From Salminus brasiliensis (taxonomy: Eukaryota; Chordata; Actinopteri; Characiformes; Bryconidae), in the NCBI RefSeq assembly GCF_030463535.1, contig NC_132879.1, positions 40,850,970-40,914,969 of the forward strand: DNA of 64,000 bases, read 5' to 3'. Shown piece after piece: positions 22,650 through 40,800 of this stretch. The notes beneath the pieces are model-generated. The model was not told the DNA's origin, made no database searches, and saw only the letters and a list, made by a program, of their open reading frames with translations. Both the position numbers and the translations under genes were made by a program. Each line of letters opens with the position of its first letter. The stretch's first letter is position 1.

Positions 22650-23782
22650 ACCAAGCTTACGGGGTCGCTCTACTTGAGATGATATTTATTTGAAATCCAC
22701 GACCTCATGATTGACACGTTCCTTAGCGTCCTGTGTTGGAGCCAGACACGCCCCTTAAGCGACAAAACACTGGCGAAGGGAGAATTTCGCGACACCTGCA
22801 ATGGATTCGAACTATTACTGTGGCAAGCTCTCCGCGTGAACGCGCAAACACAGCCAAACGGAATAGACGAAGTGAGTAGAGAGCGGGTTGAGATCGAGAG
22901 ATTGAGAAACGTCATTTAGCTAGTTTCAACCCAGCCGCCGACAAACGTAACATATCAGTACAATTAATGCGTTTGTATGTAATTCCAATGTTTGTGCACG
23001 TGTATAATGCAGAGTTGTAGAAACATACACATGTGTAATACACACCAGGCAGCGTCATAAAAGTATTGTAGTGTGGTGCAAAGCGGGCATCATGTCGGAA
23101 CTACTCAATTCTCCCCTGCCTTTTAATGGGGAACGTTTTTAAGAACGGACCTGCATGCGCCTGAGCTTGTTTCGTGCTTTTTGGATCAAGGTTAGCGGCT
23201 GTGGAAGTTGTATTTCGCTGCACATGACTCTCGGTTTGTTTTAAACACCCCACTAAAAGGGTCATCAAAGTGCGGTTTACGAAAACGTGGAATCCTGTAT
23301 GTGAGTAGCTATTATGAACCGTAACAGAATGGCGGGAAAAGTTTTACTGGACTGAAACGAGGCAGGTGAATTCTAAAATAAAGCACGTGGAACATTTTAA
23401 AAAATCTTTTTTTGTGTCACGTTGGTCCACTAATTGAGCAGGTATGGGAACGCTCTAGCCAAAGCTGAGCTAAACTTTTTTTTTTTAATATCGTAATACA
23501 ATGTCGTAGTTTGTGATCTAAGAGTTATAGCACTTGCTGTTATATTATTAGTCATCTGTTGCCTTTATATCATTTACAATCTAGTTTTCTGATCAGATCT
23601 TCTTAACAACATGGTCTTGCCAATTCAATTTTATTCTAATGGATATAGATATAATTTTTAAAAAGGGTCTAGAATATGTATACCACTAGGCTCCTACATG
23701 GACCGGTTACTCGTGTGATGTTTTTATTGTGCTATAAAACAGAGTGCCTTTTGGTTTCTTGATTGTAATCCCTTTCTCGTAG
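22650..23782 (+). promoter_or_regulatory. ssbp1: Probable ssbp1 promoter and 5' UTR region
   Basis: CpG dinucleotides are denser here (22650-23350) than in the surrounding DNA. The coding start lies in an exon that begins after a polypyrimidine-AG at 23781-23782, so at least one non-coding first exon must lie upstream. A possible donor is GAGCAG|GTATGG at 23441-23442. tgcatgcgcctg near 23152-23163 resembles an NRF-1 site, which would suit a nuclear gene for a mitochondrial protein. Exact transcription start unknown. Confidence 0.45.
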
Positions 23783-23836
23783 AATCGGAAGTTAGCTATA
23801 TAGAGTCAACAAAGAAAATCCGGTCATAAATACAAA

Positions 23837-23857
<21 letters not shown>
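23783..23857 (+). CDS. ssbp1: ssbp1 first coding exon (54 nt 5' UTR + residues 1-7)
   Basis: Acceptor AG at 23781-23782, ATG at 23837, donor CAG|GTACGT at 23858. It encodes MLRRGPQ, the start of the transit peptide. Intron 1 is only 82 bp. Confidence 0.9.
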
Positions 23858-29310
<5,453 letters not shown>

Positions 29311-29905
29311 AGATGAGCGAAGATCTTGTATTATGCTAGACTCGATACTTTATCCTTGATGTTTGACATTGGACAGAACAAGGAATAACCGCATAAGACT
29401 GACTTCCATATGTAACCTGAACAGGATGCATATATTGCATACTGGTTTAAAACATACCATCTGTTTAACTGATGTTTACAATGTGTTATAAAACCTAAAG
29501 TAAAATTTTGAACTCCAACATGTTCATATGAGTCTTGTATTGAGATGTTGTCTTGTCACCTCCCCCCCCCCTACATTTTATAAGTAATAGTTTCAGTACT
29601 TCAGAGTTTTTACACAGCCTGTTCAAACACCATAGTTATCATGCTGAAAAAAATATTGCCTCTTTATGACTGTTATTAGGTAATGATACTTGTCCACATT
29701 TTCTCAATACTTAATTTTTACAGCTTTAAAGATTAAAGATGTGGAAATAAGTCAAAGATTGACTTTTTGACCAAAGTAGTCCGTAGTAATAAAGAATGTC
29801 ACTTGGAGGCGGGTCTTTCTGTTAGGGATTCTTGGCTTTATGTGGTTCGCCAAGAACTTAAACTGCAGAATGTGTGACTGGGCTTTGGGCATGTCAATAA
29901 AGTGC
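29311..29905 (+). other. ssbp1: ssbp1 3' UTR with candidate poly(A) signals
   Basis: AATAAA hexamers at 29788-29793 and 29896-29901 are the best candidates for the transcript end. They leave about 600 bp before the creb3l2 5' region. Confidence 0.5.
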
Positions 29906-30540
29906 TGAAGGATTTACTAAACTCTCATTGGTTGTTGCTTCTGTATGTCTTTATTCCATTACGTTGTACTGTTGGAAACACTCATCTGATTGGTTCTGTG
30001 GTTTTTGTAGGGCGTGGTTTAGAAGTTGAGTCGTAAATGTTTTGGTCTTTAAAAACATTTTCATCACATGGTCGAGGTAGACATAGATTTATTAGGAAAA
30101 TAAGAAGAACCTATTTTGGTGTTGGCCGTGCGTTTGTTTAAAAATAAAATAACCATTTAAAAAAATTCGAAAAGAAGTATTTTCGTTACTCCCACTATTT
30201 CCCCACCCCCCAAATTCCTGATCGACAAAGAAGAAGCAGCGTAAGACAGAAGGAAACGGGAAAAAAGTCCATCTTGAGTTCGCACTAGAACAAACTACAT
30301 GTTCAAATACACTCGCCAGTGTGAACCAAACGTGAGTTCTGGACGTGCCACCATATTTTCGACATTCAAAACCTGGGAATACGCCGAAGTGGCCTCAGCT
30401 GAGTCGCAGCCATCTCAGTTTGCCGTCTAAACTTTCTGGCAGAAAAAGCCTTCATCGAGGACCGCAAGTCGACCGAGGAATGTTTTAATTTTGATCGCTG
30501 CCAGTCTCGCAGTTCCATATAAAGTAATTAATAGTGAGGA
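29906..30540 (+). promoter_or_regulatory. creb3l2: creb3l2 promoter and 5' UTR region
   Basis: The interval between the last candidate ssbp1 poly(A) signal and the creb3l2 ATG is ~640 bp. It contains inverted CCAAT boxes (ATTGG at about 29925 and 29990), a C-rich stretch near 30200-30215, and scattered CpGs from 30230 on. The 5' UTR appears continuous with the first coding exon. Start site not determined. Confidence 0.5.
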
Positions 30541-30639
30541 ATGGAAGTACTTGACAGCGGTGAATCGTACATACAATGGGACCGAAATCTCAGCGAACTG
30601 TCAGAACCCTGTGAAAACGATAATGTTCTATACAGCACA
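30541..30639 (+). CDS. creb3l2: creb3l2 coding exon 1, residues 1-33
   Basis: ATG at 30541; donor ACA|GTAAGT; phase 0. Encodes the acidic N-terminal activation start ([20 protein letters not shown]). Confidence 0.94.
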
Positions 30640-31785
30640 GTAAGTAAACATTTTAGCCATTCAACTTATGCCCTTGTGGAGTTGGTTTCTGTGCTTTTTC
30701 TCATTTGAGTCCAGGTAGTGGCGTGTTCGTAATGTGTGGAGGTTTGAATCGCTAAAATGTGATTGAGCGTCCGTTTTCTCGGTCAACAGGTTTAAAGTCG
30801 AAGCTAAAACGTTAGCTGGCTCAACTGTACATTTCCTGCTTCTAGTATTGGAAAATTAGTTGAATGTTGTAAAATAACATTATACTTTTAGGGAACACAG
30901 GACTGTCTGCTTCTTTGGCTTCAATGCAGTAAAGTTCAAACGGCGCAGTGGGTCCAGATTAACAAAACTGGCAATGTGGAAGAACGATGAAAAATAGCAT
31001 AATTGGGTTGCTGCAGTACTTGCGAGCCAGGTCCATACGTGTAGTTAAAATACCGATAGTGTTTTTGACTTGCTGGAATGGGGGAGACCGGGTTCTCCGT
31101 TATGTAATAATGGGTCACTCGCCAATAACAGGGAAGGGACTTCATACAGTACAGGTCTGGGTAAGAGAGCAGGGTGATGAGAAGAACTTAAGCCCCATTT
31201 ATAAAAAAAATATATAAAAATAACAGAGTAGCTTTGCCTTTGGTACCCCGTATACCTTGTGTGTCAACCAGTGGTTCATGTTGTAGCAAATGAACAGAAC
31301 AGGCTCTTTGTATTGGTTAACCCCCTCCGTGCATAAGTTTTGCTCTGCCCCTTAAGGAGTCTCCCTCCCATTTCTCCTCACTTTCCCTGTCTTTCTCTCC
31401 CTCCCTATCTGTCCCCGAGGTTTGTTGACGCAGAATATTTTACCACAATGCCAGCTATTCTCAACTGCGGCCTTGCCTGTAAGCCTGGGCTTACAGGACA
31501 GAGAACATATTTATTTATTTATTTATGAGAATCTCTAAATAAACACGTTTAGATCATTTATATACGTTTAAATAAAAAAGTTATATTAAGTAAGTTATGT
31601 TGCATGTGCTCTTCGTTGTTGTGTATTAATTCAGTCATATTTATAAGATTCATATTGTTATGTTTCAAGGAGGCATAAAATAAAACATGGTATCAATACT
31701 TTTACAGTAGACCATGTTCACTTGTCATGTCAGACTTTACTTTCTACCGATTTCACTACCAGTATGAATTTAGTGTGTGTGTGGG

Positions 31786-31823
<38 letters not shown>

Positions 31824-34800
31824 GAACCTCTGAACTGTATATAAAAACGTATATATAAGAGTAGCAGGTCAACAGAGGCCCAGCTTGCTGAAGTAATGCA
31901 AAATTTGCCTGACAAAGCCCATGACTTCCACCACTGTTTCCACTCCATGCAGTCCTGTTTGGATGCCAGATGTGCTTAGCTGCCATGTACTCAATGATTA
32001 TATGCTGGAGCTGTGCTGGGTGAAACTAATACTAATACTAATACTTACTAATACTTTTTTATTGACATGCTGGGGATTAGGGCTTCATCTAATTTTAACT
32101 TTTTTTTTTTTATTTAGTGAATGAATGTAACTACTAGCTTAATCTCTGAATTTAACAATATTTGTACTAAATACTGGACTTAAAACTTAAACTGGTCATA
32201 ACTTGATTTAATCACTGTGGTAATACATATTTATACATATATAAGTAACCTCACTTATGAATTACCCCAGTGATTAAATCAAGTTAAGTTTTAAGTTTTA
32301 TCACTGGCAAATATATTTTTGCACCAAAGAAAAAAAATGAAGACAATTTACAGGCTGTAGCAACAGGCTGTGATGTTCGTTAAAGCTATTCTCTCATTTG
32401 AACTAGGCCACTAAAGTAAACAGAGAAATATATACAACAACCATATAACAATGTATAATAACTGCTGGATGCTTGCGCTTCAAGTGCTTGTGCATAGTAG
32501 TTGTACTACAGTGATCGCCACCTCCGCTTTGCAAAGCCTACAAAGCACCACGTTGTTGGGTCTCTGTCCAAAATACTCCCACATTTTAGATGCACTTGGG
32601 CAAGTTTTTTTTTAACTTCAGCTTGCGCTTAAGAGAAATCCATGGCGTGTTCCAATTGCGTACTACACACTAATAGTTTGAGTTTGGTGGATTGGTGCAC
32701 AAAACATTCAGTTACTATGTATTGATGTATTTACCCATTTCTAACAGTAAATGATTAAGCATTGCTATGCTGATCACTGCATTGTCATTGTTAGATTTAA
32801 GATTAGGCTTAATTCTTATTACATATAGATATATTATATAGTGTATATAGATACTAATAGTCTCTTCTTGCTTTTTCAAACCTAAGTAGACAGAAGTCAG
32901 GAAACTTCTGTCAACACATATATGCAGTATACTTTGTGTACATTTACTGTGTACAATGTATGACACTAAATCCTGACATTTTATTTTAAAGCTGTATATT
33001 TGTAGTGTCTTTAGGTGGGATAAAATTCTGTTCATGTTAAATCATCAACATTTACACAAAATAGATATTCTTTTCATTAGCAATTTTAGGGATAGGCATG
33101 CGATGGAGCATAGAGTATAGTAACACACTGTTTCGAAAGAAAACCCTTATAAATATAGTAATGCAAGAGTGTGTGTGTTGGAGTGAGAGAAGGATAAGGA
33201 ATGTGTTGCTGACAGCACCTAGTATTAAAAGCCTTTCCTTCAGTGCATGTTTGGGCAAAGCCAGGCCTCTCCTTACAGTGCTCCCTTTTTTCTCCTCTCA
33301 CCTTACTGTGGGCTGGGTGGACACAGCCTGGCTTGTTCGTGTGCCACTCAAGGCTTTGGGGAGGCTCTGCAGACAGACCAGTGTTCACCTAAAACACATA
33401 CTTTCTCCTTCTCTCCCCTGTATACACACATTTACTTATTGGCTCTACTTGAGTTGATTTTCTTTGTGTGCTGCAACCTGACCCTAGACCCCGGCCCTTT
33501 AACTGTGTGAATCCACATACACAACCTTACATTCTCTCTTTACTCAGGCTTTTTCCCTCTCCCTATAGCATGTCCATGTGTTGTCTTTTCCTGACGTCAT
33601 CAAACCTTTCACTCTTTCTGTCTCTTTTCTGTTTCTGTTTTTGTGCAGTCTAGAAGAATCTGGCCTAATTTTGACTAGGTCATCGGTTCAGCGTTTTTGA
33701 GTGGTGGGGCAATGTAGATGTGGCTATGGGATACAATGAAGGCTTATGGTGTAGAGCCATGAATTAAAGCTTGTTTCCATGCTAGGAAATGCTTATTATG
33801 TCTTGCAATCTGGTATAGTGCGCATTCTGTTCTGTCACAGAATTGGGTAGTGTTTTTGAAATTGATTACTTTTGCTTACACCAATAAGACATTTAGTGTG
33901 GAAGCAGACTAAGTATATGTACAGTATGACAGTACTTAATTGTTAGCATAATATGTTTCACAAATCAAAATGCTTTTAAGTGTCTTGTGAATATCATTAG
34001 CAATTAAAACCACTGATCAGCTGCACACAACACCTTTAAAAAAGGACACTGCACTGTATTCATTGTTTAATTGTATTTGTTGTAGTTTTGGTAGTATTTT
34101 GTAATTGTGGCACAACCTGGTGCTTTTTATCATATCAAATATTGATATGCATATCATGTATCAAGAACATGTCTTCATGTATTGTGATATTAAATGCAAT
34201 GACACCTATCCCTACTTAAGGCCATGGTTAAGTCATTAATACATTAGTACATTGGATATGTAATGTTTCTCTAATGTCTCTTTTTTACTGTGGTTTAGAT
34301 CTAACCCAGTAGCTCCACAAATTGCTTTCTATAAGAATTGATGTCTGGTCTGTGGACAGTTTTGTGCCCCTAAAAAACCCTTAAGATATAGGTGTAATTT
34401 TACTTAATTGAGACAACCATTTCCTGGGCTTTCCAAACACCATTCTCCATCAATGCAACTCTTCTCCTCATCCTGCTCACTCAAATAGCACTTTAGAAGT
34501 GTGTGTATTGTTTAGTTAGGGGTGACGGGGGTTGAGGTGAAGCAGGGAAAGTGCTGGGAAACATGCAATGTCTAGTCTTTGGAATCAATCATGACCCAAA
34601 CAAACACCCAGGCACAGCCATGTTATAGGCAGATTTTGTCTAAAAGCATGGGTTTAGACAGTTGCTTGAACCAGAGCTAATGTTCTTAGCATGTTTCTAG
34701 GAGAAAAGATAGCTTAGAGCAAAACTAGTGATCTTATGGACATTCCAGTCATCCACCATTCTCTTCATGAGAATTGTGACCCTGTCAAAGCATGCCCTAA

Positions 34801-37800
34801 AATGGATCCAGTCAGATTGTTTTTCACTGTCCAGCAAAGATAAGGATTTGCTGCACTTTGATTAATAGCAGGCACATCAGCTTCTACCAACAAGGCTGTT
34901 GTGATCTCACTGTGCCCTTTTTCCTCCAATAAAAAAAAAAAAATGTAGTGGTTTTGGTTCAATTTCTAAAGCAATCCAGTATGTAAATGCGGCTTGTGGC
35001 TTGTAAGTTCCGTGTGCTGTCTTCAGTCTCCTAAAGAAACATTGTCACCTCATTCTGGATCTTGCGTGGTCCCACTAAAATACTTGCAGATTTTCCTCAG
35101 GATGCCACACAGGAAAGGTAAATACCAGCAACAAAGTGGTTTAAGACTGCTTAATGTTTTACTTTCCAGTAAAGTTAGGGATGATGCAAAGGGGTATGAG
35201 TTCAGCCTTTGTCACAACTTGTCAAGAATTGAAATCCAAATGAAACTGGGCACATGCTGGACCATATCAGAGGATAATTAAAGACCAAGGTACATGGGGA
35301 GGTAAAACTGGCTTGTGAGTGTGTAAGACAATTCTTTCATCATCAAAGATATCTCCTCCCTTCCCATGCTGCGCTTTTACTGTCTTAAGATCACACACAC
35401 ACCCTCAGATATCCCAGGTTCTTTAAAATTACAAGCTGCCGTCTGAACCCAGCAACACTGACAGCCCCAACAAGACAAGCCCAGGTTAGACACTTCTGAT
35501 GTCTCTGGTTCAGGAGTGGCCTGATTTCATGAATTGGGCAGTTGTAGCCCCTGTCTTGGAGATGTCTGTGTGGTGGGACTTGATGCAGTGACACCAGCCT
35601 CAGTCTGAGTTCTTGGATTTTCTTGATAGTCCTCTCAAGGCTGCCGTCATCCCTGTGCACCTTTTGCTACCACATTTTCTCCATCCAGACAATGTTCTAA
35701 TAATATATTTTGATTAATTCAGCAATGACCTTCTATGGTTTACACTTCTTGTGGAGGGTGTCAGTGACCATTGTCTAGACAATTGTCAGCAGTGTTACCC
35801 ATGATTGTGGTTGTGTGTACACAGTATTTGTACTGTTTGAATAGTATTGTACTCCAAATTAAATATTCTAATAGTTTGAGATACTGGATTTCTTATTCTC
35901 ATGAGCTATAGGCCATAGTTAGTCATCCAAAGCAAAAAAATGCCACGTTACAATAAAAAAAAATGGCTATTTACTTATTACTTTTTAATTAAATGATGAA
36001 CAAAATGTGTTTTCACAATATTCTATTTTTTTGTGATGCAGTAGTATATACACTTCATGTTCTCATCTGCTCAGATAACCAGCCTGTTTCTTCAGATGAG
36101 AAATCATTTCCTCACACTTCCTAGTGCAGCCCCCCTCACACTGCAAACAAAGAAGCCTCTCCTCTGTGCTGCTCTGTATGGCATTAAACCAACAGGCTTC
36201 AAGAACCTACCAATTCATAGCCCAAAAGCTTTCTTTAGACAGAGGGAGCAGGAAGCATTTCAACAGGAGGCCACCCTTTGATCTAATTTGCACATGTTTA
36301 TTAATAGAAATAACCCTCTGGCTGTCCTAAGCCCCCCAGTCTATTCTGATCCTATGATGCAGGGCCTTGTAATTAGCACTCTTGCTTATTACGCTTTTCC
36401 TTTACCATTTTAGAACTTTGTCAATCCTTGAGCCCTTTTTCTCCAATTGCAACCTTACAGTTTAGGATAAAATCATCATAATCATCTCACCGCATGTCTG
36501 TAAGTGTCACATAAAGATAGATCTCATTCATAATCTATTCCAGAACAGCATAATAATATAGTTTATGCAGCTCGGTCACAGGTCTCCTGCATAAGAATTC
36601 ATGAGTGTTATTCGTCTGAAATGGCTTTTTGAACAGCCCTGTAAAATCCATGACTTCTTGCTTGAGTTATGTCATGCTTCTGTGAGGCCCGATTTACTTC
36701 CATCCTTAAATGAACTTAATAACAATGCTCTATGGGACTTGCCGCTTGCTTTTGCCATCCACTTTCTGAAGAAGTTGGGATATTTGAAATGCCTTAAAGC
36801 GCATCAATTGCTTAACCCATCAGAAAGCCAAAAAACAGGCTCTTAAATGGGCGTTCTCTCACAAGTGTTGAGTTGAGCTCTTGGAGTGCTGTTCATATGA
36901 TCACATTCTGAGAATCATGTTGCTACAGTATAAGGTAGGAACATGGGCTGACAGAGTTCATGACATGCTCTTAGGGTATGAGAAATATCTGCTGGAAAAA
37001 GTGGGACAGAACAGTCCTGTTTTGATGCACACAGGATTTTTTTGTCATTCTGTTTGTCAGCCAGACTGTCTACTGCCACCTCTCGTTCACTCGGTCTCAT
37101 TCTTGCCAATAAAGTTGAGTCAGCCTCTAATTGACCCCATATGTTTGACATTTTGCCATGTTTATGCCTCACTCCACATTTCTCTGCTGTCTTTCCATAA
37201 TTCTTTTTTCTCCTTTGTTTTGAAAATATTTTCCTTATTTAAAAGCATATTTTTCAAGATATCCTTTCCTGATGTAAAAGAGGAAAATACAAACTAAATA
37301 CTTCAGCCTAGGAGCTGAACCAACAGAATAGTATAAAAGATACAGAGAGAAGGACTAAAATGCCACTAAGTAAGAATATGTGTATTATTATCATGTCTTC
37401 AAATATTGAAAAGTTTAAGTATAGCCAACTTGCCAAAAGTGCTATATCTGACATGTTAAACATTAATGTAGCAGCAAACAAATACTTTCTATGTAAAGAT
37501 GTAGTGAAATCATCCTGAGCAGAGAATGAAATCATACACCCTTTGTGTGTGTTCTCTGCTCTTTGTGTTCATAGCCAGTCCAGCCTGCTGTGCATGTTGG
37601 TGCCATCCTTTGGAAACATTGGCCCTTCTCAAAAGACAGAACAGTGACTTTTGGCCACGGCAGCACAGCAGTCAGGTAAAGACAAGAAATTGACAGGACA
37701 TGGGAAGAAGCGTCAGTCACAGAGAAATGCCAGTGTTTTCACACCCGGAGATGGCACAAACTCAGTGAATATGGTTTTAAAATGCTAGCTAAATCTGCTT

Positions 37801-40800
37801 TGTGCTGTTTATCTGTGTTTGGCATCTGCTTTCTCTGTGCTGCAATTCTGTGCTGAGAACACAAAAAGGAGGAGGGAGGCTTGACTGAATATTAAGGATT
37901 TATTTTGGTCTGAGATGCTGGTGCTCTAGTGCGACGTGTAGTGGCAGAAAGGATCATATAGTGCTCCTTTAATGCATATTACAGTATATTATTCCTATTA
38001 TTCCATCCATATGTTCTGCATAAAGTTAAATCTCTTGTGATTCGCAAGTGAGGTCCTTAAACCTAATGACTTATTTTCTCTTACTTAAAATCTGTTGCAT
38101 ATCTCCAATTTTGTGGGTGTGTGCTGCTGAATAGAGCTTATTTTGACCTGTGGCCAGAGCTGGACCAAACAATCCGCCATTGTTTACTGCAAAACAACTT
38201 AGCGGCCACCTCTACACACGCCTGTATTGATGTATTGCTTTACACTCATCCTTAGTGTCCTGCTTTGCATCCTAACTGTAGAGGCCAATATACAGTGGCA
38301 TGCAAAAGTTGGTCAAAATTTCCATGAATGGCTGTTTATTGGTTGTTTGGTTGTTTAATATGGTGAGTTTTTTCGTCAATGCAAAACCTTATTATTCGCC
38401 TTTTAAAGATTTTTTGTTGTGTTTTGAATAATTATCCTACTGTTGAAGCTATCCTCTTGTCAAGGTTTTTTTTTTTTTTTACAGACAATGTTTATATCAT
38501 ATCCATTCTTCTTATTCCCTCTACCAATTACATTTCTATTTTAACTTAATCAGTCCACAGGAAGTTTTTTTTTTTTATGTGTGATGATATAAGAAGTTTG
38601 TAAAAACCTATTCCACAAAGGTTATGCTTTGCAGGTGTTGCTGCACAGTAGAACATTTTGAATTTAGGAAACATGTAAAATCTTGGGTGTCATCTTATTG
38701 CTGGGTTTTGTGGGTATCATTTATTTTAGCTGTTAGAGGAATCCAAGGCTGCTCACAACAGAGTGGCCTAATGATGCCAGAACAAAACATAGCCCTAACA
38801 AGCTAATTAGCCAGAGATGTTGGTAAAAGTTATCTGAAAGCTCAAATCTTTTGGAGTGAGCAAACCATTACAAATTGTGGTTTCCCCACTTTTAAAGTTC
38901 TCTCAAAGTAAATCTTGAAGTTGTGAAATGTTGAAAGTGATATTCTTCAACTTGATTTACCCACGATCTAAAGCACACCACTTCGTCTGTGCAACATGGT
39001 GGTGGGGTGTCTTGGCTTGGGTATGTATGGCTGCCACAGATACTGGCGCACTAATGCTTCTTTTTGTGGGCAGTGTTTCATCCTACAGCACTCAATTCAA
39101 TTGAGCTTGCGTTATTTATGCTGAAGAGAAAACTTAAGGTAACAGGGCCCCCAAAATGAGCATTACCTTAAATTGCTACATTAGGAATGAGGGTAATTGT
39201 AATTGTGGACAATGTAATTTTGAAAAAAAAAAAAGCAAATACTTTGAACATTAATATTGTGTGATTGGTTTGATTTGAAATTACAAATATTATTGAGGTG
39301 CAAAACTGTGTTTTAAAACTAGCAAAGAATGTCACATCTTTTAGAATCACTGAGTTAAACTTCATATAACAGGACAACCAGCAATGTGTTGCTGTGGATT
39401 AGCACACAAAAATCAGCCCTACTAAATGATTTATTCTCATCCTTTCCTTCTCCTGTCTATACTGGATTTAGGATCTGTGGCTTGTGGCTTTTACAGTGGT
39501 TTTACAAGGTTTTTTTATTTTATTTACCAGAGTAAAGGTTAAAGAACTCAAAAACAAAATGACAAAATACTATCAAAGAAGTATGGTGAAGCGGACACCC
39601 TAGGAAGCTCCCAATTTTATTATGTGGGAGGAATAGAAAGAACATGTCCAGTTATTGATAAAAGGCCTGTGAGTTTTGAATGAAAAGGTTCCTGCTTGCC
39701 CTGACCTGTTTGTATGTTGAGAAAGGAGGGAAGAATGCACAGTAGGAGGGACGAGGGAGGGGTCATCTGCCATCCAGCCAGACACCAGACAAGCAGATTG
39801 GGCATGAGCTCATTGAACTACTTTTTATGGGATGCAATTTAAACATCAAACAACTGAATATATCCTGACAGACTACTGTCTGCTGCTGCACCTGAGGTGG
39901 TTTGTCTCTGCTGAAACTACTGTATGGTCTCTGCGTGCTCACCTGTATCATTAACCTCTACCTTCTCTCTTATTATTGCAGCACTTCACTGATCTCCTAG
40001 ATGACCTGTCCCAGGAGGCCTTGTTGGGCCAGCTGCTAAGTGACCCCTTCCTTTCAGGGCGGGATGAATCCATGGAGGAGTTGATTCCCACCTCTCCAGT
40101 GCCACCACACATCCAGGCTGAGCACAGCTACTCTCTGAGCGGTGACTCACGTCCACAGTCTCCCTTGTCCCACCTACCTGGAGATGCAGGCAACAAGTCT
40201 GGTGAGTACAGAGAAAAAAGATGTCTCTATCTAGAGGTGATTCAATATGAGGCATACATAATTTTTATAGATTGAACCAGACTATGCTTTCTTAAGTATG
40301 TCTAGGGTATCAGTACTTCTTTTGCCACACTGAACAACTGTAAGAATTATTAAAACTGCATAGAGGCAAGTAGATGATTTTCTTTTTCTTCTACTACTAC
40401 TACTACTTCTTATTATTCATTAAAGGCCTGGTTGATAGTGGATACAGTCAAGGGTTGGGATATGCAGACAGTGTTGCTCTTATTGGACAGTTAGGAAAAT
40501 GTGGTTACTGCTTTGCAAGAGCCCTTTTAATTGTCCATTTTAAATTTAAAAAATTTTAAAAGCGCAGCATGGAGAGCGTCATTTTTTATGTACGCACCCA
40601 CATACCATTTGCAGTACCAAGGCCAAAGCTCTGATTGCTGAGCCACCACTGCCCTTAATATAATAATAAAATATAATCATAATATGATATTACTATAATA
40701 CTTTTGTGTTTTTAAATCACTATATCAATAGTGTGTTATGCAACATAAAAGGCCTCTTAAAATGAGCAAGCAATTGGATGTTATTTCTGTCATGCCTGGT

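Noticed and set aside
22800-22822. tRNA-like T-loop (gttcgaatcc on the minus strand)
   Set aside because: No matching A box, anticodon stem or acceptor stem around it.
22707-22919. 70-codon frame upstream of ssbp1
   Set aside because: No recognisable domain, and opposite-strand frames of similar length overlap it. GC content alone explains the lack of stops.
31756-31986. Minus-strand frame through the (AT)n tract
   Set aside because: The translation is dominated by IYIYIY repeats from the microsatellite.
33086-33653. Overlapping frames on both strands in creb3l2 intron 1
   Set aside because: Low-complexity pyrimidine-rich sequence, no splice support and no domain; creb3l2 exon phases join without them.
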